DNA from: an uncultured Alistipes sp.
GTDB taxonomy: Bacteria; Bacteroidota; Bacteroidia; Bacteroidales; Rikenellaceae
Direction: 5' to 3'
Length of the DNA stretch: 64,000 nt
Assembly: GCA_948442615.1 (NCBI GenBank)
Contig: CAOJSG010000001.1
Coordinates: 1 to 64,000 of the forward strand
Shown here: positions 1 to 8,896 of the stretch, in pieces
Position numbering within the stretch: position 1 is the stretch's first letter
Layout of the letters: each line of letters starts with the position of its first letter
Program-made: the position numbers and the translations under genes
The notes under the pieces: generated by a model
Seen by the model: only the letters and a program-made list of their open reading frames with translations
Told to the model about the DNA's origin: nothing
Database searches by the model: none

Positions 1-214
1 CGACTTCAAGGGCATCAACGAGAAGTTCGACGGCCAGGGCAACTACACGCTGGGTATCACCGAGCAGATCATCTTCCCGGAGATCGACATCGACAAGATC
101 ACCAAGATTTTCGGTATGGAGATCACGTTCGTTACGACGGCCAAGACCGACGAAGAGGCTTATGCGCTGCTCCGCGAATTCGGCCTTCCTTTCAAAAACG
201 CTAAAAAGAACTAA
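1..214 (+). CDS. rplE: 50S ribosomal protein L5 (C-terminal part, cut by window start)
   Basis: The reading frame opens at base 2 and ends with TAA at 212-214, giving about 70 residues. It contains the L5 C-terminal signatures [19 protein letters not shown] and TTAKTDEEA...LL..FG.PF. L5 binds 5S rRNA and sits in the central protuberance of the large subunit. The 5' end lies outside the window, so the start cannot be judged. rpsN follows after 5 bp, which is the normal spc-operon order. Identity is near certain. Confidence 0.96.
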   Translation, partial: DFKGINEKFDGQGNYTLGITEQIIFPEIDIDKITKIFGMEITFVTTAKTDEEAYALLREFGLPFKNAKKN

Positions 215-219
215 GCTAT

Positions 220-516
220 ATGGCAAAAGAATCGATGAAGGCTCGCGAGGTTAAACGCGAGAAGCTTGCCAAGCGTTATCAGCACAAGCGCGACGAGATC
301 GCAGCCAAGGTGAAGAGCGGAGAGATGGACCACGAAGAGGCATGGATCGCCCTGTCGAAACTGCCCCGCAACTCCAATCCCATCCGCCAGCATAACCGCT
401 GCAAGATTACGGGTCGTCCGAAGGGCTATATCCGCCTGTTCGGCATCAGCCGTATCCAGTTCCGCGAGATGGCTTCGAAGGGCCTGATCCCGGGAGTGAA
501 GAAGGCCAGCTGGTAG
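220..516 (+). CDS. rpsN: 30S ribosomal protein S14
   Basis: 98 codons with the S14 core [26 protein letters not shown] and the C-terminal [12 protein letters not shown]14 is a small-subunit head protein that packs against 16S rRNA. It is the long form without the CxxC...CxxC zinc ribbon; a single Cys remains. The ATG is 5 bp after the rplE stop, so it is co-transcribed with it. A 9-bp hairpin begins 8 bp after its stop, and the next ribosomal gene lies 644 bp away, which is unusual for this operon. Confidence 0.97.
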   Translation: MAKESMKAREVKREKLAKRYQHKRDEIAAKVKSGEMDHEEAWIALSKLPRNSNPIRQHNRCKITGRPKGYIRLFGISRIQFREMASKGLIPGVKKASW

Positions 517-523
517 AAAGTCC

Positions 524-547
524 GGTGTGCAGGAGAGACTGCACACC
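524..547 (+). terminator. Hairpin directly after rpsN
   Basis: A perfect 9-bp stem (GGTGTGCAG / CTGCACACC) with loop GAGAGA, 8 bp after the rpsN stop. No T-tract follows, so it may be a weak terminator, a processing site or a 3'-end stabiliser rather than a classical intrinsic terminator. Confidence 0.45.
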
Positions 548-726
548 GACTGTTCGTAATGCGGGGACCGCTGCGTCGGATCTCGCGTTGCGGAAAGGGT
601 TCCCGCTCCGGAAGGTCAGCAGGCCTGTGGTCCGGACCGCCGATGCGCCCGTTGCGGGTGCGCGCGGCCCGAGGCCGAAGGAGAGGAATCCGATAGGAGT
701 GCGAAATCCGTGTAGATACGTCACAG

Positions 727-766
727 TATCGGGGAAAGTGCCGCCGCAGGCGGTAACTTCCCGATA
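727..766 (+). other. Long stem-loop in the rpsN-rpsH spacer
   Basis: TATCGGG at the left pairs with CCCGATA at the right. The inner GCCGCC / GGCGG arms close on a GCA loop, and short internal mismatches lie between. The structure spans 40 bases with no T-run after it. It suggests a folded transcript in the operon spacer; function unknown. Confidence 0.4.
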
Positions 767-1006
767 TGTGGGGCGTAGGGAGGGATTTGGCATTTTGGTT
801 CGAATTGCTCGATCGGGACACGGCATCGACGATGCCGAAAGGGATGTGCCGGCGAGATTCGTCGTGCATCCGAACGATCGGATCCGGGCAATTCGACGGA
901 GCGAAATGTTGGCGGATCGTATGTGCCGACATGCTTCGTTTTCCGATTTTCCGCGCCGAACAGCCAAAATCGAAGGCTAACTCGCGGTTTATTGGGAATT
1001 TATGCG

Positions 1007-1014
1007 TATATTTG
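1007..1014 (+). promoter_or_regulatory. Internal promoter -7 element upstream of rpsH
   Basis: TATATTTG matches the Bacteroidetes sigma-ABfr -7 consensus TAnnTTTG exactly. The -33 side is only weakly TTTG-like (a run of T around 988-993). Transcription from here would give an AT-rich leader of roughly 140 nt before rpsH and would let the second half of the spc/alpha cluster be expressed independently of rplE-rpsN. Confidence 0.55.
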
Positions 1015-1160
1015 CACGCTTCGTTCGCATGCACGTGCGTGAGCGGGTGCGGGGCGGACGGCGCACAAAGACCGGACGGCAGGCCGGATGATTCGAGAAA
1101 TCGTTGGCCGCCAGCGGATTAAACAAAAACAAATTATTAATTTTTAACTTTTAATTCATT

Positions 1161-1559
1161 ATGACTGATCCAATTGCGGACTTTCTGACACGAATTAGAA
1201 ACGCGGTGAAAGCCAATCACAAAGTGGTTGAAGCTCCCGGTTCAAAAATTAAACAGGAGATCACCAAGATTCTCTACGATCAGGGCTACATCCTGGCCTA
1301 CAAGTTCGATACCGACGAGAAGGGTCACCCGACCATCAAGATCGCGCTGAAGTGGGATGCCGCCACCAAGACCAACGCCATCAAGAACCTGAAGCGCGTA
1401 AGCCGTCCCGGCCTGCGTCAGTACGCTTCGGTTTCGGACATGCCCCGCGTGCTGAACGGCCTGGGCATCGCGATCGTTTCCACCTCGAAAGGCATCATGA
1501 CCGACGCCAAGGCCCGTCAGGAGAACGTGGGCGGCGAGGTATTGTGCTACGTTTACTAA
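1161..1559 (+). CDS. rpsH: 30S ribosomal protein S8
   Basis: 132 codons starting MTDPIADFLTRIRNA, the S8 hallmark, and ending TDAKARQENVGGEVLCYVY, close to the conserved C-terminus of the family. S8 binds helix 21 of 16S rRNA and in E. coli represses the spc operon. It is the first gene after the 644-bp spacer and the internal promoter. rplF begins 21 bp downstream. Length and motifs are normal. Confidence 0.97.
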   Translation: MTDPIADFLTRIRNAVKANHKVVEAPGSKIKQEITKILYDQGYILAYKFDTDEKGHPTIKIALKWDAATKTNAIKNLKRVSRPGLRQYASVSDMPRVLNGLGIAIVSTSKGIMTDAKARQENVGGEVLCYVY

Positions 1560-1580
1560 AAAATCTCAAAAAGAATAGAC

Positions 1581-2168
1581 ATGTCAAGAATTGGTAAATT
1601 ACCTGTAAACCTGCCGGCCGGCGTTACCGTAGAGGTTTCCGCCGACAACACGGTAAGCGTGAAAGGGCCGCTTGGTACGTTGAGTCAGAAGGTCGACTCG
1701 GACATCAAGGTGGAGGTCGGCACGCACACGGACGCCCACACGGGTGCGGAGATCCCCGCCGTGCTGGTGACGCGTCCGACGAATCAGCCGCGTCATCGTT
1801 CGCTGCACGGTCTGTATCGTGCGCTGATCAACAACATGGTGATCGGCGTTTCGAAGGGTTACGAAATCAAGCAGGAGCTGGTCGGCGTCGGCTTCAAGGC
1901 CGAAGTGAAGGGCAACGTCCTGGAGATGAGCCTCGGCTATTCGCACGATACGCATTTCATGCTGCCCGCGGAGGTGACCGCTACGGCCGTCACGGAGAAG
2001 AAGGGCAACCCGATCGTTACGCTCAAGTCGACCGACAAGCAGCTCGTGGGTCAGGTCGCAGCCAAACTGCGTTCGCTGCGCAAGCCGGAGCCGTACAAGG
2101 GCAAGGGTATCAAGTTCGTCGGCGAGCAGCTGCGTCGCAAGGCCGGCAAGTCGGCAGGTGCTAAATAG
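1581..2168 (+). CDS. rplF: 50S ribosomal protein L6
   Basis: 195 codons beginning MSRIGKLPV. The C-terminal half has the L6 repeat with GVGFKAEVKG, LGYSH and a PEPYKGKGIKF signature. L6 binds near the sarcin-ricin region of 23S rRNA. The residues around 50-62 (THTDAHTGAEIP) form a small insertion relative to the E. coli protein. Spacing to rpsH (21 bp) and rplR (16 bp) fits one operon. Confidence 0.97.
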   Translation: MSRIGKLPVNLPAGVTVEVSADNTVSVKGPLGTLSQKVDSDIKVEVGTHTDAHTGAEIPAVLVTRPTNQPRHRSLHGLYRALINNMVIGVSKGYEIKQELVGVGFKAEVKGNVLEMSLGYSHDTHFMLPAEVTATAVTEKKGNPIVTLKSTDKQLVGQVAAKLRSLRKPEPYKGKGIKFVGEQLRRKAGKSAGAK

Positions 2169-2184
2169 TAAATAGTCTGAAGTT

Positions 2185-2547
2185 ATGGCATTGAACAAGA
2201 TAGAAAGAAGAGCGAGGATCAAGATGCGTATCCGCAAGATCGTGAGCGGTACGCCCGAACAGCCTCGAATGACTGTATTCCGCAGCAACAAGCAGATCTA
2301 CGTACAGTTCGTCGACGATCTCGCAGGCGTAACGCTGGCTACGGCCTCCTCGCTGGACAAGGAGGTTGCGGAGGCAGCCGCCGGCAAGACCAAGGGCGAA
2401 GTAGCCGCTTTGGTCGGCAAGCTGGCTGCCGAGCGCGCAGCGGCCAAGGGTATTTCGGCGGTGGCTTTCGACCGTAACGGTTACCTGTATCACGGAAGAG
2501 TAAAACAGTTGGCTGAGGCCGCACGCGAAAGCGGTCTTAAATTCTAA
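2185..2547 (+). CDS. rplR: 50S ribosomal protein L18
   Basis: 120 codons with [29 protein letters not shown] and the terminal [20 protein letters not shown] block, which is the L18 5S-rRNA-binding signature. L18 works with L5 on 5S rRNA. It sits between rplF and rpsE as in other bacteria. Its AAERAAAKG segment is typical. No anomaly seen. Confidence 0.97.
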   Translation: MALNKIERRARIKMRIRKIVSGTPEQPRMTVFRSNKQIYVQFVDDLAGVTLATASSLDKEVAEAAAGKTKGEVAALVGKLAAERAAAKGISAVAFDRNGYLYHGRVKQLAEAARESGLKF

Positions 2548-2553
2548 GCGATT

Positions 2554-3072
2554 ATGGCAAATACGAATATCAAGAAAGTACGCACAAGCGACCTCGAGCT
2601 CAAGGACAGACTGGTTAGCATCCAGCGCGTTACGAAGGTAACGAAGGGAGGTCGTACATTCAGCTTCTCGGCCATCGTCGTGGTAGGTAACGAGAACGGC
2701 GTCGTGGGCTACGGCCTGGGCAAGGCTTCCGAAGTGCAGGCCGCCATCGCCAAAGGCGTGGAGGATGCCAAGAAGAATCTGGTCAAGATCCCGGTCATCA
2801 ACGGTACGATTCCTCACAAGCAGGAGGTGCGTTACGGCGGTTCGCTCGTGATGATTCGTCCGGCCGCTCCCGGTACGGGTATCATCGCCGGCGGTGCCAT
2901 GCGTGCCGTGCTGGAGTCGGTAGGCGTGAAGAACGTGCTCGCGAAGAGCAAGGGTTCGTCGAACCCCCACAACCTGGTGAAGGCTACCATCGGCGCCCTT
3001 TGCGAACTGCGAGATGCGCACAGCATCGCTTTGCTGCGCGGCATTCCGATGAGCAAAGTGTTTAACGGTTAA
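2554..3072 (+). CDS. rpsE: 30S ribosomal protein S5
   Basis: 172 codons. The dsRBD-like N-domain carries [14 protein letters not shown] and [20 protein letters not shown], followed by the C-domain [16 protein letters not shown]5 forms part of the mRNA entry channel and affects decoding fidelity. It starts 6 bp after rplR and ends 13 bp before rpmD. Length is normal for Bacteroidetes. Confidence 0.97.
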   Translation: MANTNIKKVRTSDLELKDRLVSIQRVTKVTKGGRTFSFSAIVVVGNENGVVGYGLGKASEVQAAIAKGVEDAKKNLVKIPVINGTIPHKQEVRYGGSLVMIRPAAPGTGIIAGGAMRAVLESVGVKNVLAKSKGSSNPHNLVKATIGALCELRDAHSIALLRGIPMSKVFNG

Positions 3073-3085
3073 TTTTTGAGGACAA

Positions 3086-3271
3086 ATGGCAAGATTGAAG
3101 ATCACTCAGGTCAAGAGCCGCATCGGCGCTACCGCGCGTCAGTGCAAGAACCTCGACGCACTGGGTCTGAAGAAGATTAACGCGAGCGTGGAACATGACG
3201 ACTCGGTAATCATCAAGGGCATGATCGAGCGTGTGAAACACCTGGTCAAGGTGGAAGAGGCAGCGAAATAA
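3086..3271 (+). CDS. rpmD: 50S ribosomal protein L30
   Basis: 61 codons, MARLKITQVKSRIGA...QCKNLDALGLKKI...DDSVIIKGMIERVKHLVKVE, the complete compact L30 fold. It is a large-subunit protein found only in some bacterial lineages but usual in Bacteroidetes. It sits between rpsE and rplO, the canonical place. Confidence 0.96.
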   Translation: MARLKITQVKSRIGATARQCKNLDALGLKKINASVEHDDSVIIKGMIERVKHLVKVEEAAK

Positions 3272-3293
3272 GTAATATCTAAGAACTAATAGG

Positions 3294-3740
3294 ATGGAAC
3301 TCAATAATCTCAAACCCGCAAAGGGGTCAACGCACCACGACAAACGTATCGGTCGCGGCGCAGGTTCGGGTCACGGCGGTACGGCTACCCGCGGTCACAA
3401 GGGAGCCCAGTCGCGTTCCGGTTATTCGCGGAAGTTAGGTTTCGAAGGAGGTCAGATGCCGTTGCAGCGCCGTGTGCCCAAGTTCGGTTTCACGAACCTG
3501 AAGCGTGTGGAATTCAAGGCGATCAACCTTTCGACGCTCGAGGAACTCGCGTCCAAGAAGTCGTTGACGGACATCAATCTGGAGACGCTCGTCGCCGCCG
3601 GTTTCGTGTCGTCGAACGATCGGGTGAAGATCCTCGGCAACGGTGCCGTTACGAAAGCCCTGAATGTCAAGGCCCATGCATTCTCGAAGAGTGCGGAGGC
3701 TGCGATCACGGCCGCCGGCGGCAGCGTCGAAAAACTCTGA
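3294..3740 (+). CDS. rplO: 50S ribosomal protein L15
   Basis: 148 codons. The glycine/arginine-rich N-terminus with KRIGRGAGSGHGGTATRGHKGA and the GFEGGQMPLQRRVPKFGF motif is diagnostic. The C-terminus has the VKAHAFSKSAEAAI segment. L15 is a late-assembly large-subunit protein. secY begins 21 bp downstream, the universal gene pair. Confidence 0.97.
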   Translation: MELNNLKPAKGSTHHDKRIGRGAGSGHGGTATRGHKGAQSRSGYSRKLGFEGGQMPLQRRVPKFGFTNLKRVEFKAINLSTLEELASKKSLTDINLETLVAAGFVSSNDRVKILGNGAVTKALNVKAHAFSKSAEAAITAAGGSVEKL

Positions 3741-3761
3741 GAACCTTAGAACCCAAAAATC

Positions 3762-5144
3762 ATGACTCAATATCTTATCGTTGGTATCGTCTTTTTGGTG
3801 ATAATCGCTCTTTTGGCGACCAACAAGAAAATCGTTGAAACGCTCAAGAACATCTACAAGATCGAGGAGCTGCGCAAACGCGTGCTGTACACGATCGGGC
3901 TGCTTCTGATCTACCGCTTGGGCAGTTTCGTGGTAATTCCGGGTATCGACCCCAACGCCTTGCACGAGGGGACGAAATTTGCCAACCAGTTGGGCGACAA
4001 CAATCTTCTCGGGCTGTTGGACGTCTTCTCGGGTGGTGCATTTGGCAATGCTGCGATTTTCGCACTCGGAGTGATGCCGTATATCACCGCTTCGATCATC
4101 ATCCAGCTCATGGGTATGATGATCCCGTATTTCCAGAAAATGCAGAAGGAGGGTGAGAGCGGCCGCCGCAAGATGAATCAGTGGACACGCTTCCTGACGA
4201 TCGGCGTGTTGCTCCTGCAGGGCCCGGCCTACATTCTCAACCTGGCCCACCAACTTCCCGAAGGAGCGTTCGTCTACGGCAGCGGATGGGGTTTCATCGG
4301 CTATGCTACGACGATTCTGATCGCCGGCACCATGTTCATCATGTGGCTGGGCGAGAAGATCACGGACAAGGGTATCGGAAACGGTATTTCGCTGATTATC
4401 ATGATCGGTATCGTGGCACGTCTGCCGCATGCGCTGTTGGCCGAGGTCAACTCGCGCTTCCAGACGGCTTCGGGCAGCGCGATCATGCTCATCATCGAGC
4501 TGGTGCTCCTGTTCTTCGTCTTCATGGCGACGATCGCCCTGGTGCAGGCAGTCCGCAAGGTGCCTGTGCAGTATGCCAAGCGTATCGTGGGTAACAAGCA
4601 GTACGGCGGCGTGCGTCAGTACATTCCGCTGAAGATGAATGCGGCCAACGTGATGCCCATCATCTTCGCGCAGGCGCTGATGTTCATCCCCGCGCTGTTC
4701 ACCGAGATCGCTCCGGGCTTCGCCAACAAGTTCAGCACGATGACGAGCCCGTGGTACAACATTACGCTGGCAGTGCTGGTAATCGCATTCACCTATTTCT
4801 ACACTGCGATTATCATCAATCCTCAAATGATGGCCGATGACATGAAGCGCAACGGCGGCTTCATCCCGGGCGTGAAACCCGGCAAACAGACGGTGAACTA
4901 CATCGATACCATCATGACGCGCATTACGCTTCCCGGCTCCATTTTCCTGGCTATCGTGGCGGTTCTGCCGGCTCTGGCCGTGAAACTGGGCATCGAGCAG
5001 TCGTTCGCCTACTTCTACGGAGGTACGTCGCTGCTGATCATGGTGGGCGTGGTGCTCGATACGCTCAAACAGATAGAGAGCTACCTGCTGATGCGCCATT
5101 ACGACGGTCTGATGAAGACGGGCCGTATCCAGGGCCGTCATTAG
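3762..5144 (+). CDS. secY: SecY preprotein translocase subunit
   Basis: 460 codons encoding about ten hydrophobic segments. It forms the protein-conducting channel of the inner membrane together with SecE and SecG. Visible SecY signatures are YRLGSFVVIPGID, ALGVMPYITASIIIQL (plug and TM2 region), GIGNGISLIIM, the cytoplasmic loop RRVP-like KVPVQYAKR, and GGTSLLIMVGVVLDT near the end. The first 25 residues form an extra hydrophobic stretch before the usual N-terminus. map follows after 27 bp. Confidence 0.97.
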   Translation: MTQYLIVGIVFLVIIALLATNKKIVETLKNIYKIEELRKRVLYTIGLLLIYRLGSFVVIPGIDPNALHEGTKFANQLGDNNLLGLLDVFSGGAFGNAAIFALGVMPYITASIIIQLMGMMIPYFQKMQKEGESGRRKMNQWTRFLTIGVLLLQGPAYILNLAHQLPEGAFVYGSGWGFIGYATTILIAGTMFIMWLGEKITDKGIGNGISLIIMIGIVARLPHALLAEVNSRFQTASGSAIMLIIELVLLFFVFMATIALVQAVRKVPVQYAKRIVGNKQYGGVRQYIPLKMNAANVMPIIFAQALMFIPALFTEIAPGFANKFSTMTSPWYNITLAVLVIAFTYFYTAIIINPQMMADDMKRNGGFIPGVKPGKQTVNYIDTIMTRITLPGSIFLAIVAVLPALAVKLGIEQSFAYFYGGTSLLIMVGVVLDTLKQIESYLLMRHYDGLMKTGRIQGRH

Positions 5145-5171
5145 CGGTTTTTCCGAAAGAGTCGAGACAAA

Positions 5172-5948
5172 ATGATCTATTTGAAGACAGACGAGGAGAT
5201 CGAGTTGCTCCGCGAAAACAACATTCTGGTGTCGAAGACGCTGGCCGAAGTGGGTCGCCACATTCGGCCGGGCGTCACGACCCTGGAGTTGGATCGCATC
5301 GCCGAGGAGTTCATCCGCGCGCACGGGGCGGTTCCCGCTTTCCTCGGATATCAGGGATTTCCCGCTTCGTTGTGCATATCGGTAAACGAGCAGGTGGTTC
5401 ACGGTATCCCGTCCGCAAAACAGGTCCTCGAAGAGGGCGATATCGTTTCGGTCGATTGCGGTACGTTTATGAAGGGGTTTGTTGGTGATTCGGCGTATAC
5501 GTTCGCCGTGGGAGAGGTCGCCGGGGAAGTGCGGCAGCTGATGGACGTCACCAAAGAGGCTCTTTATAAAGGTACGGCGCAGGCCAAGGCCGGTAATCGC
5601 GTGGGCGATATTTCGGCTGCGGTGCAGGCGCATGCGGAAAGTTTCGGTTACGGAGTCGTGCGCGAGCTGGAGGGGCACGGATTGGGTCGGAAAATGCACG
5701 AAGACCCGGGTGTCCCCAATTACGGCGCACGCGGCAGAGGACCGCTCCTGAAAGAGGGCATGGTCATCTGCATCGAACCGATGATCAATATGGGATCGAA
5801 AGCGGTGGTTTTCGAGCGGGACGGCTGGACGGTCCGCACCCGGGATCGCAAACCCGCGGCGCACTACGAGTTCGCCGTGGCGATCCGCAAGGAGGGTCCG
5901 GACGTGCTGACCGACTTCAGCATCATCGAACAGGCATTAAAAGACTAA
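5172..5948 (+). CDS. map: Methionine aminopeptidase, type I
   Basis: 258 codons. It removes the initiator Met from nascent proteins in the cytosol. The pita-bread metal ligands are visible: VSVDCGTFMKGFVGDSAYTF (two Asp), EGHGLGRKMHEDP (His), EGMVICIEPM (Glu), and a C-terminal Glu in HYEFAVAI. HGIPS carries the substrate His. It lacks the N-terminal zinc finger of larger forms. Placement between secY and infA is conserved in many bacteria. Confidence 0.96.
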   Translation: MIYLKTDEEIELLRENNILVSKTLAEVGRHIRPGVTTLELDRIAEEFIRAHGAVPAFLGYQGFPASLCISVNEQVVHGIPSAKQVLEEGDIVSVDCGTFMKGFVGDSAYTFAVGEVAGEVRQLMDVTKEALYKGTAQAKAGNRVGDISAAVQAHAESFGYGVVRELEGHGLGRKMHEDPGVPNYGARGRGPLLKEGMVICIEPMINMGSKAVVFERDGWTVRTRDRKPAAHYEFAVAIRKEGPDVLTDFSIIEQALKD

Positions 5949-5957
5949 AGAGACTCT

Positions 5958-6176
5958 ATGGCAAAGCAAGCTGCTATCGAAAGGGACGGGACGATCATCG
6001 AAGCGCTGTCCAACGCGATGTTCCGCGTCGAGCTGGACAACGGTCATGTACTCACGGCCCATATCTCGGGGAAGATGCGCATGCACTACATCAAGATCCT
6101 TCCCGGAGATAAAGTAAAAGTGGAAATGACCCCCTACGATCTTACCAAGGGGCGCATCTCCTTCCGTTACAAATAA
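5958..6176 (+). CDS. infA: Translation initiation factor IF-1
   Basis: 72 codons, the standard IF-1 length: [32 protein letters not shown]...[33 protein letters not shown]. It is an OB-fold protein that binds the ribosomal A site during initiation. The start is 9 bp after map. rpmJ follows after 19 bp. Confidence 0.97.
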   Translation: MAKQAAIERDGTIIEALSNAMFRVELDNGHVLTAHISGKMRMHYIKILPGDKVKVEMTPYDLTKGRISFRYK

Positions 6177-6195
6177 CCTTAGATTGCTTAAGAAG

Positions 6196-6312
6196 ATGAA
6201 AGTAAAAGCATCGATCAAGAAAAGAAGCGAAGATTGCAAGATCGTGAAGCGTAAGGGCAAACTCTACGTGATCTGCAAGAAGAACCCCAAGTTCAAGATG
6301 CGCCAAGGGTGA
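6196..6312 (+). CDS. rpmJ: 50S ribosomal protein L36 with degraded zinc site
   Basis: A 38-codon gene too short for the ORF track: ATG at 6196, TGA at 6310-6312, starting [21 protein letters not shown] and ending KFKMRQG. L36 is the smallest large-subunit protein. Compared with the zinc-binding E. coli form (Cys11, Cys14, Cys27, His33), position 11 is Ser and position 33 is Phe, so only two of four ligands remain and zinc binding is unlikely. That is common in Bacteroidetes. It lies between infA and rpsM as expected. Confidence 0.95.
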   Translation: MKVKASIKKRSEDCKIVKRKGKLYVICKKNPKFKMRQG

Positions 6313-6351
6313 TGTTTCACAACGGTTTATTAAAGTAGAAAAAGAAGATTT

Positions 6352-6732
6352 ATGGCACGTATAGTCGGTGTAGATTTACCAAAAAACAAGCGGGGCGAGA
6401 TCGGCCTGACCTATATTTACGGTATCGGTCGTTCGACGGCCCGCAAGATTCTCGACGCGGCTGGCATCAGCTACGACGTCAAGGTTCAGGACTGGGACGA
6501 CGCACAGGTCGGCGCGATCCGTTCGAAGATTGCCGAGATGGGCATCAAGGTGGAGGGCGAATGCCGTTCGATGGTGCAGCTCAACATCAAACGTCTGATG
6601 GATATCGGTTGCTACCGCGGTATCCGTCACCGTCTGGGCCTTCCGGTTCGCGGCCAGTCGACCAAGAACAACGCGCGTACCCGCAAGGGCCGCAAGAAGA
6701 CCGTCGCAAACAAGAAAAAAGCAACGAAGTAA
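6352..6732 (+). CDS. rpsM: 30S ribosomal protein S13
   Basis: 126 codons with [10 protein letters not shown], the helix-hairpin-helix region [27 protein letters not shown] and a basic tail [14 protein letters not shown]13 contacts the P-site tRNA and the intersubunit bridge. It begins 39 bp after rpmJ and starts the alpha operon part of the cluster. Normal length. Confidence 0.97.
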   Translation: MARIVGVDLPKNKRGEIGLTYIYGIGRSTARKILDAAGISYDVKVQDWDDAQVGAIRSKIAEMGIKVEGECRSMVQLNIKRLMDIGCYRGIRHRLGLPVRGQSTKNNARTRKGRKKTVANKKKATK

Positions 6733-6745
6733 TCTTTAGAGAATT

Positions 6746-7135
6746 ATGGCAAAGAAAACTGGAACAGTTAAGAAGAAGGTTGTTAAGGTCGGTGCCGTGG
6801 GCAATGCCTACGTACACTCCACTTTCAACAACGTGATCATCACCATCACCAACGAAACGGGCGATGTGATCAGCTGGTCTTCGGCCGGTAAGATGGGTTT
6901 CCGTGGTTCGAAGAAGAATACTCCCTATGCCGCTCAGACCGCCTCGCAGGACTGCGCCAAGGTAGCCTACGACATGGGACTTCGCAAGGTCAAAGTCTAT
7001 GTGAAAGGCCCGGGTGCGGGTCGTGAGTCGGCCGTCCGCACCATCCACGGCGCGGGTATCGAGGTGATGGAGATCATCGACGTCACTCCGCTGCCGCACA
7101 ACGGTTGCCGTGCTCCCAATCGTCGCCGCGTATGA
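6746..7135 (+). CDS. rpsK: 30S ribosomal protein S11
   Basis: 129 codons with [40 protein letters not shown] and the C-terminal [13 protein letters not shown]11 forms the platform of the small subunit near the mRNA exit. It lies 13 bp after rpsM. A 134-bp GC-rich gap follows before rpsD. Confidence 0.97.
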   Translation: MAKKTGTVKKKVVKVGAVGNAYVHSTFNNVIITITNETGDVISWSSAGKMGFRGSKKNTPYAAQTASQDCAKVAYDMGLRKVKVYVKGPGAGRESAVRTIHGAGIEVMEIIDVTPLPHNGCRAPNRRRV

Positions 7136-7269
7136 TTCCGGCGCCGGCCGAGGAGACCGGGCCGGGCTATGCGGGCCGCGGCGTCAGCCGGATGGCGCGC
7201 ACCGGGCGGACCGGATGTCCGAGGCGGGGCATTTGTAACTAAACAACGATATATTAAAAAGTTAAGACA
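7136..7269 (+). other. GC-rich spacer between rpsK and rpsD
   Basis: 134 bp with no ORF. The first 90 bases are very GC-rich with several short complementary runs of CCGG and GGCC, and the last 40 bases turn AT-rich before the rpsD start. S4 regulates the alpha operon in E. coli, so a leader element is conceivable, but I see no recognisable fold. Confidence 0.4.
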
Positions 7270-7878
7270 ATGGGAAAATACATAGGACCAAAATCGAAAA
7301 TCGCCAGAAAGTTCGGCGAAGCCATTTACGGTGCGGATAAAGTGCTCGAAAAGCGCAACTATCCTCCCGGACAGCACGGTCTGATGCGCAAGCGCAAGAA
7401 GGTGTCGGAGTACGGTACGCAGCTCAGCGAGAAGCAGAAGGCCAAGTACACGTACGGTCTTCTGGAGAAGCAGTTCGCACGCACCTACGAGCAGGCCGCC
7501 CGTATGGGCGGTATCACGGGCGAAAACCTGCTGAAACTGCTCGAGTGCCGTCTGGACAATGTGGTTTATCGCTTGGGTATCGCTCCGACGCGTGCTGCGG
7601 CACGCCAGTTGGTGTCGCATCGCCATATCTGCGTGAACGGAGAGGTCGTGAACATTCCGTCCTATTCGCTCCGTATCGGCGACGTGGTGTCGGTTCGCGA
7701 GAAGTCGAAGAGCCTGGAGGTTATTACGGAGTCGCTGGCCGGTTCGTCGAAGAGCCGCTACGCATGGCTCGAGTGGGACAACGCCACGATGAGCGGCAAG
7801 TTCCTGCAGAAGCCCGAACGCGAGGAGATTCCGGAGAACATCAAGGAACAGCTGATCGTCGAGTTGTACTCCAAGTAG
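7270..7878 (+). CDS. rpsD: 30S ribosomal protein S4
   Basis: 202 codons. [17 protein letters not shown] opens the protein; QHG and RKKVSEYG belong to the N-domain; the S4 RNA-binding domain is seen as [35 protein letters not shown]4 nucleates assembly of the 16S 5' domain. rpoA starts 21 bp downstream. Confidence 0.97.
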   Translation: MGKYIGPKSKIARKFGEAIYGADKVLEKRNYPPGQHGLMRKRKKVSEYGTQLSEKQKAKYTYGLLEKQFARTYEQAARMGGITGENLLKLLECRLDNVVYRLGIAPTRAAARQLVSHRHICVNGEVVNIPSYSLRIGDVVSVREKSKSLEVITESLAGSSKSRYAWLEWDNATMSGKFLQKPEREEIPENIKEQLIVELYSK

Positions 7879-7899
7879 TAATCAAACAAATTCCAAATT

Positions 7900-8892
7900 A
7901 TGGCAATATTAGCATTCCAGAAACCTGAGAAGGTTATTATGCTCGAGTCCACTTCATCGTTCGGAAAGTTCGAGTTCCGACCGCTGGAGCCGGGTTTCGG
8001 CATGACTGTCGGTAACGCTTTGCGTCGTATCTTGCTCTCTTCGCTGGAGGGCTATGCCATCACGACGGTTAAGGTGGCCGGTGTCGATCACGAATTCGCG
8101 GCCGTTCCGGGCGTGAAGGAGGGCATGATCGATATCATCCTCAATCTGAAGCAGGTCCGCTTTATCCGCACAGTCGATAATCAGGATTCCGAGAAGGTAT
8201 CCATCAACGTTGCGGGTGTTACGGAGCTGACTGCCGGATATATCTCGAATTATCTTTCGTTCTTCAAGGTGCTGAACCCCGATCTGGTGATCTGCCACCT
8301 TGCCCCCGGTACGAAGATGCAGTTCACGATCACGATCGGCAAGGGTCGCGGTTATGTGCCTGCCGAGGAGAATACGCCTGCCGAGTGCGAATTCGGTACG
8401 CTGCCGATCGACTCGATCTTCACGCCGATCAAGAACGTGAAGTATACGATCGAGAACTATCGTGTCGAGCAGAAGACCGACTACGAGAAGTTGAATTTGG
8501 AGATTACTACGGACGGATCCATTCACCCGAAAGAGGCGTTGAAGGAGGCTGCCAAGATCCTCATCCAGCACTTCATGCTCTTTTCCGACGAGAAAATCAC
8601 GGTCAACATGGAGGATACCTCCGGAAGCGAGGAGTTCGACGAGGACGTGCTGCACATGCGCCAGCTGTTGAAGACGAAGCTTTCGGATCAGGATCTGAGC
8701 GTGCGTGCGCTGAATTGCCTGAAGGCCGCCGATGTGGATACGGTGGGCGATCTGGTGCGGCTGAACCGTAATGACCTGCTGAAGTTCCGCAATTTCGGCA
8801 AGAAGTCGCTGATCGAACTGGACGAGCTGCTGACTTCGCTCAATCTGAAGTTCGGAATGGACGTATCTATCTACAAACTTGATAAAGACTAA
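7900..8892 (+). CDS. rpoA: RNA polymerase alpha subunit
   Basis: 330 codons. The N-terminal dimerisation domain has [28 protein letters not shown], the core alpha signature. The C-terminal DNA-binding domain has [23 protein letters not shown] and [13 protein letters not shown], its helix-hairpin-helix. It scaffolds the polymerase and contacts UP elements and activators. rplQ begins 4 bp after the stop. Typical Bacteroidetes length. Confidence 0.97.
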   Translation: MAILAFQKPEKVIMLESTSSFGKFEFRPLEPGFGMTVGNALRRILLSSLEGYAITTVKVAGVDHEFAAVPGVKEGMIDIILNLKQVRFIRTVDNQDSEKVSINVAGVTELTAGYISNYLSFFKVLNPDLVICHLAPGTKMQFTITIGKGRGYVPAEENTPAECEFGTLPIDSIFTPIKNVKYTIENYRVEQKTDYEKLNLEITTDGSIHPKEALKEAAKILIQHFMLFSDEKITVNMEDTSGSEEFDEDVLHMRQLLKTKLSDQDLSVRALNCLKAADVDTVGDLVRLNRNDLLKFRNFGKKSLIELDELLTSLNLKFGMDVSIYKLDKD

Positions 8893-8896
8893 TTAA

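Larger units (their letters stand above)
517..1160 (+). other. 644-bp non-coding insert inside the spc operon
   Basis: This stretch separates rpsN from rpsH, which normally abut. ORFs called here (525-980, 766-1122 and minus-strand ones) are Arg/Pro/Gly-rich, have no recognisable motif and overlap each other, so I do not accept them. The region is GC-rich up to about base 980 and then becomes AT-rich. It holds two clear hairpins (524-547 and 727-766) and a Bacteroidetes-type -7 element at 1007-1014. It may carry a structured RNA or an rpsH leader; neither can be shown from sequence alone. Confidence 0.6.

Noticed and set aside
525-980. 151-residue ORF between rpsN and rpsH
   Set aside because: Arg/Pro-rich, no motif, no start signal, overlapped by other random ORFs; treated as non-coding spacer.
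3435-5864. 809-residue minus-strand ORF over secY and map
   Set aside because: Antisense to clear ribosomal-operon genes; His/Arg/Asp-rich shadow typical of GC-rich codons.
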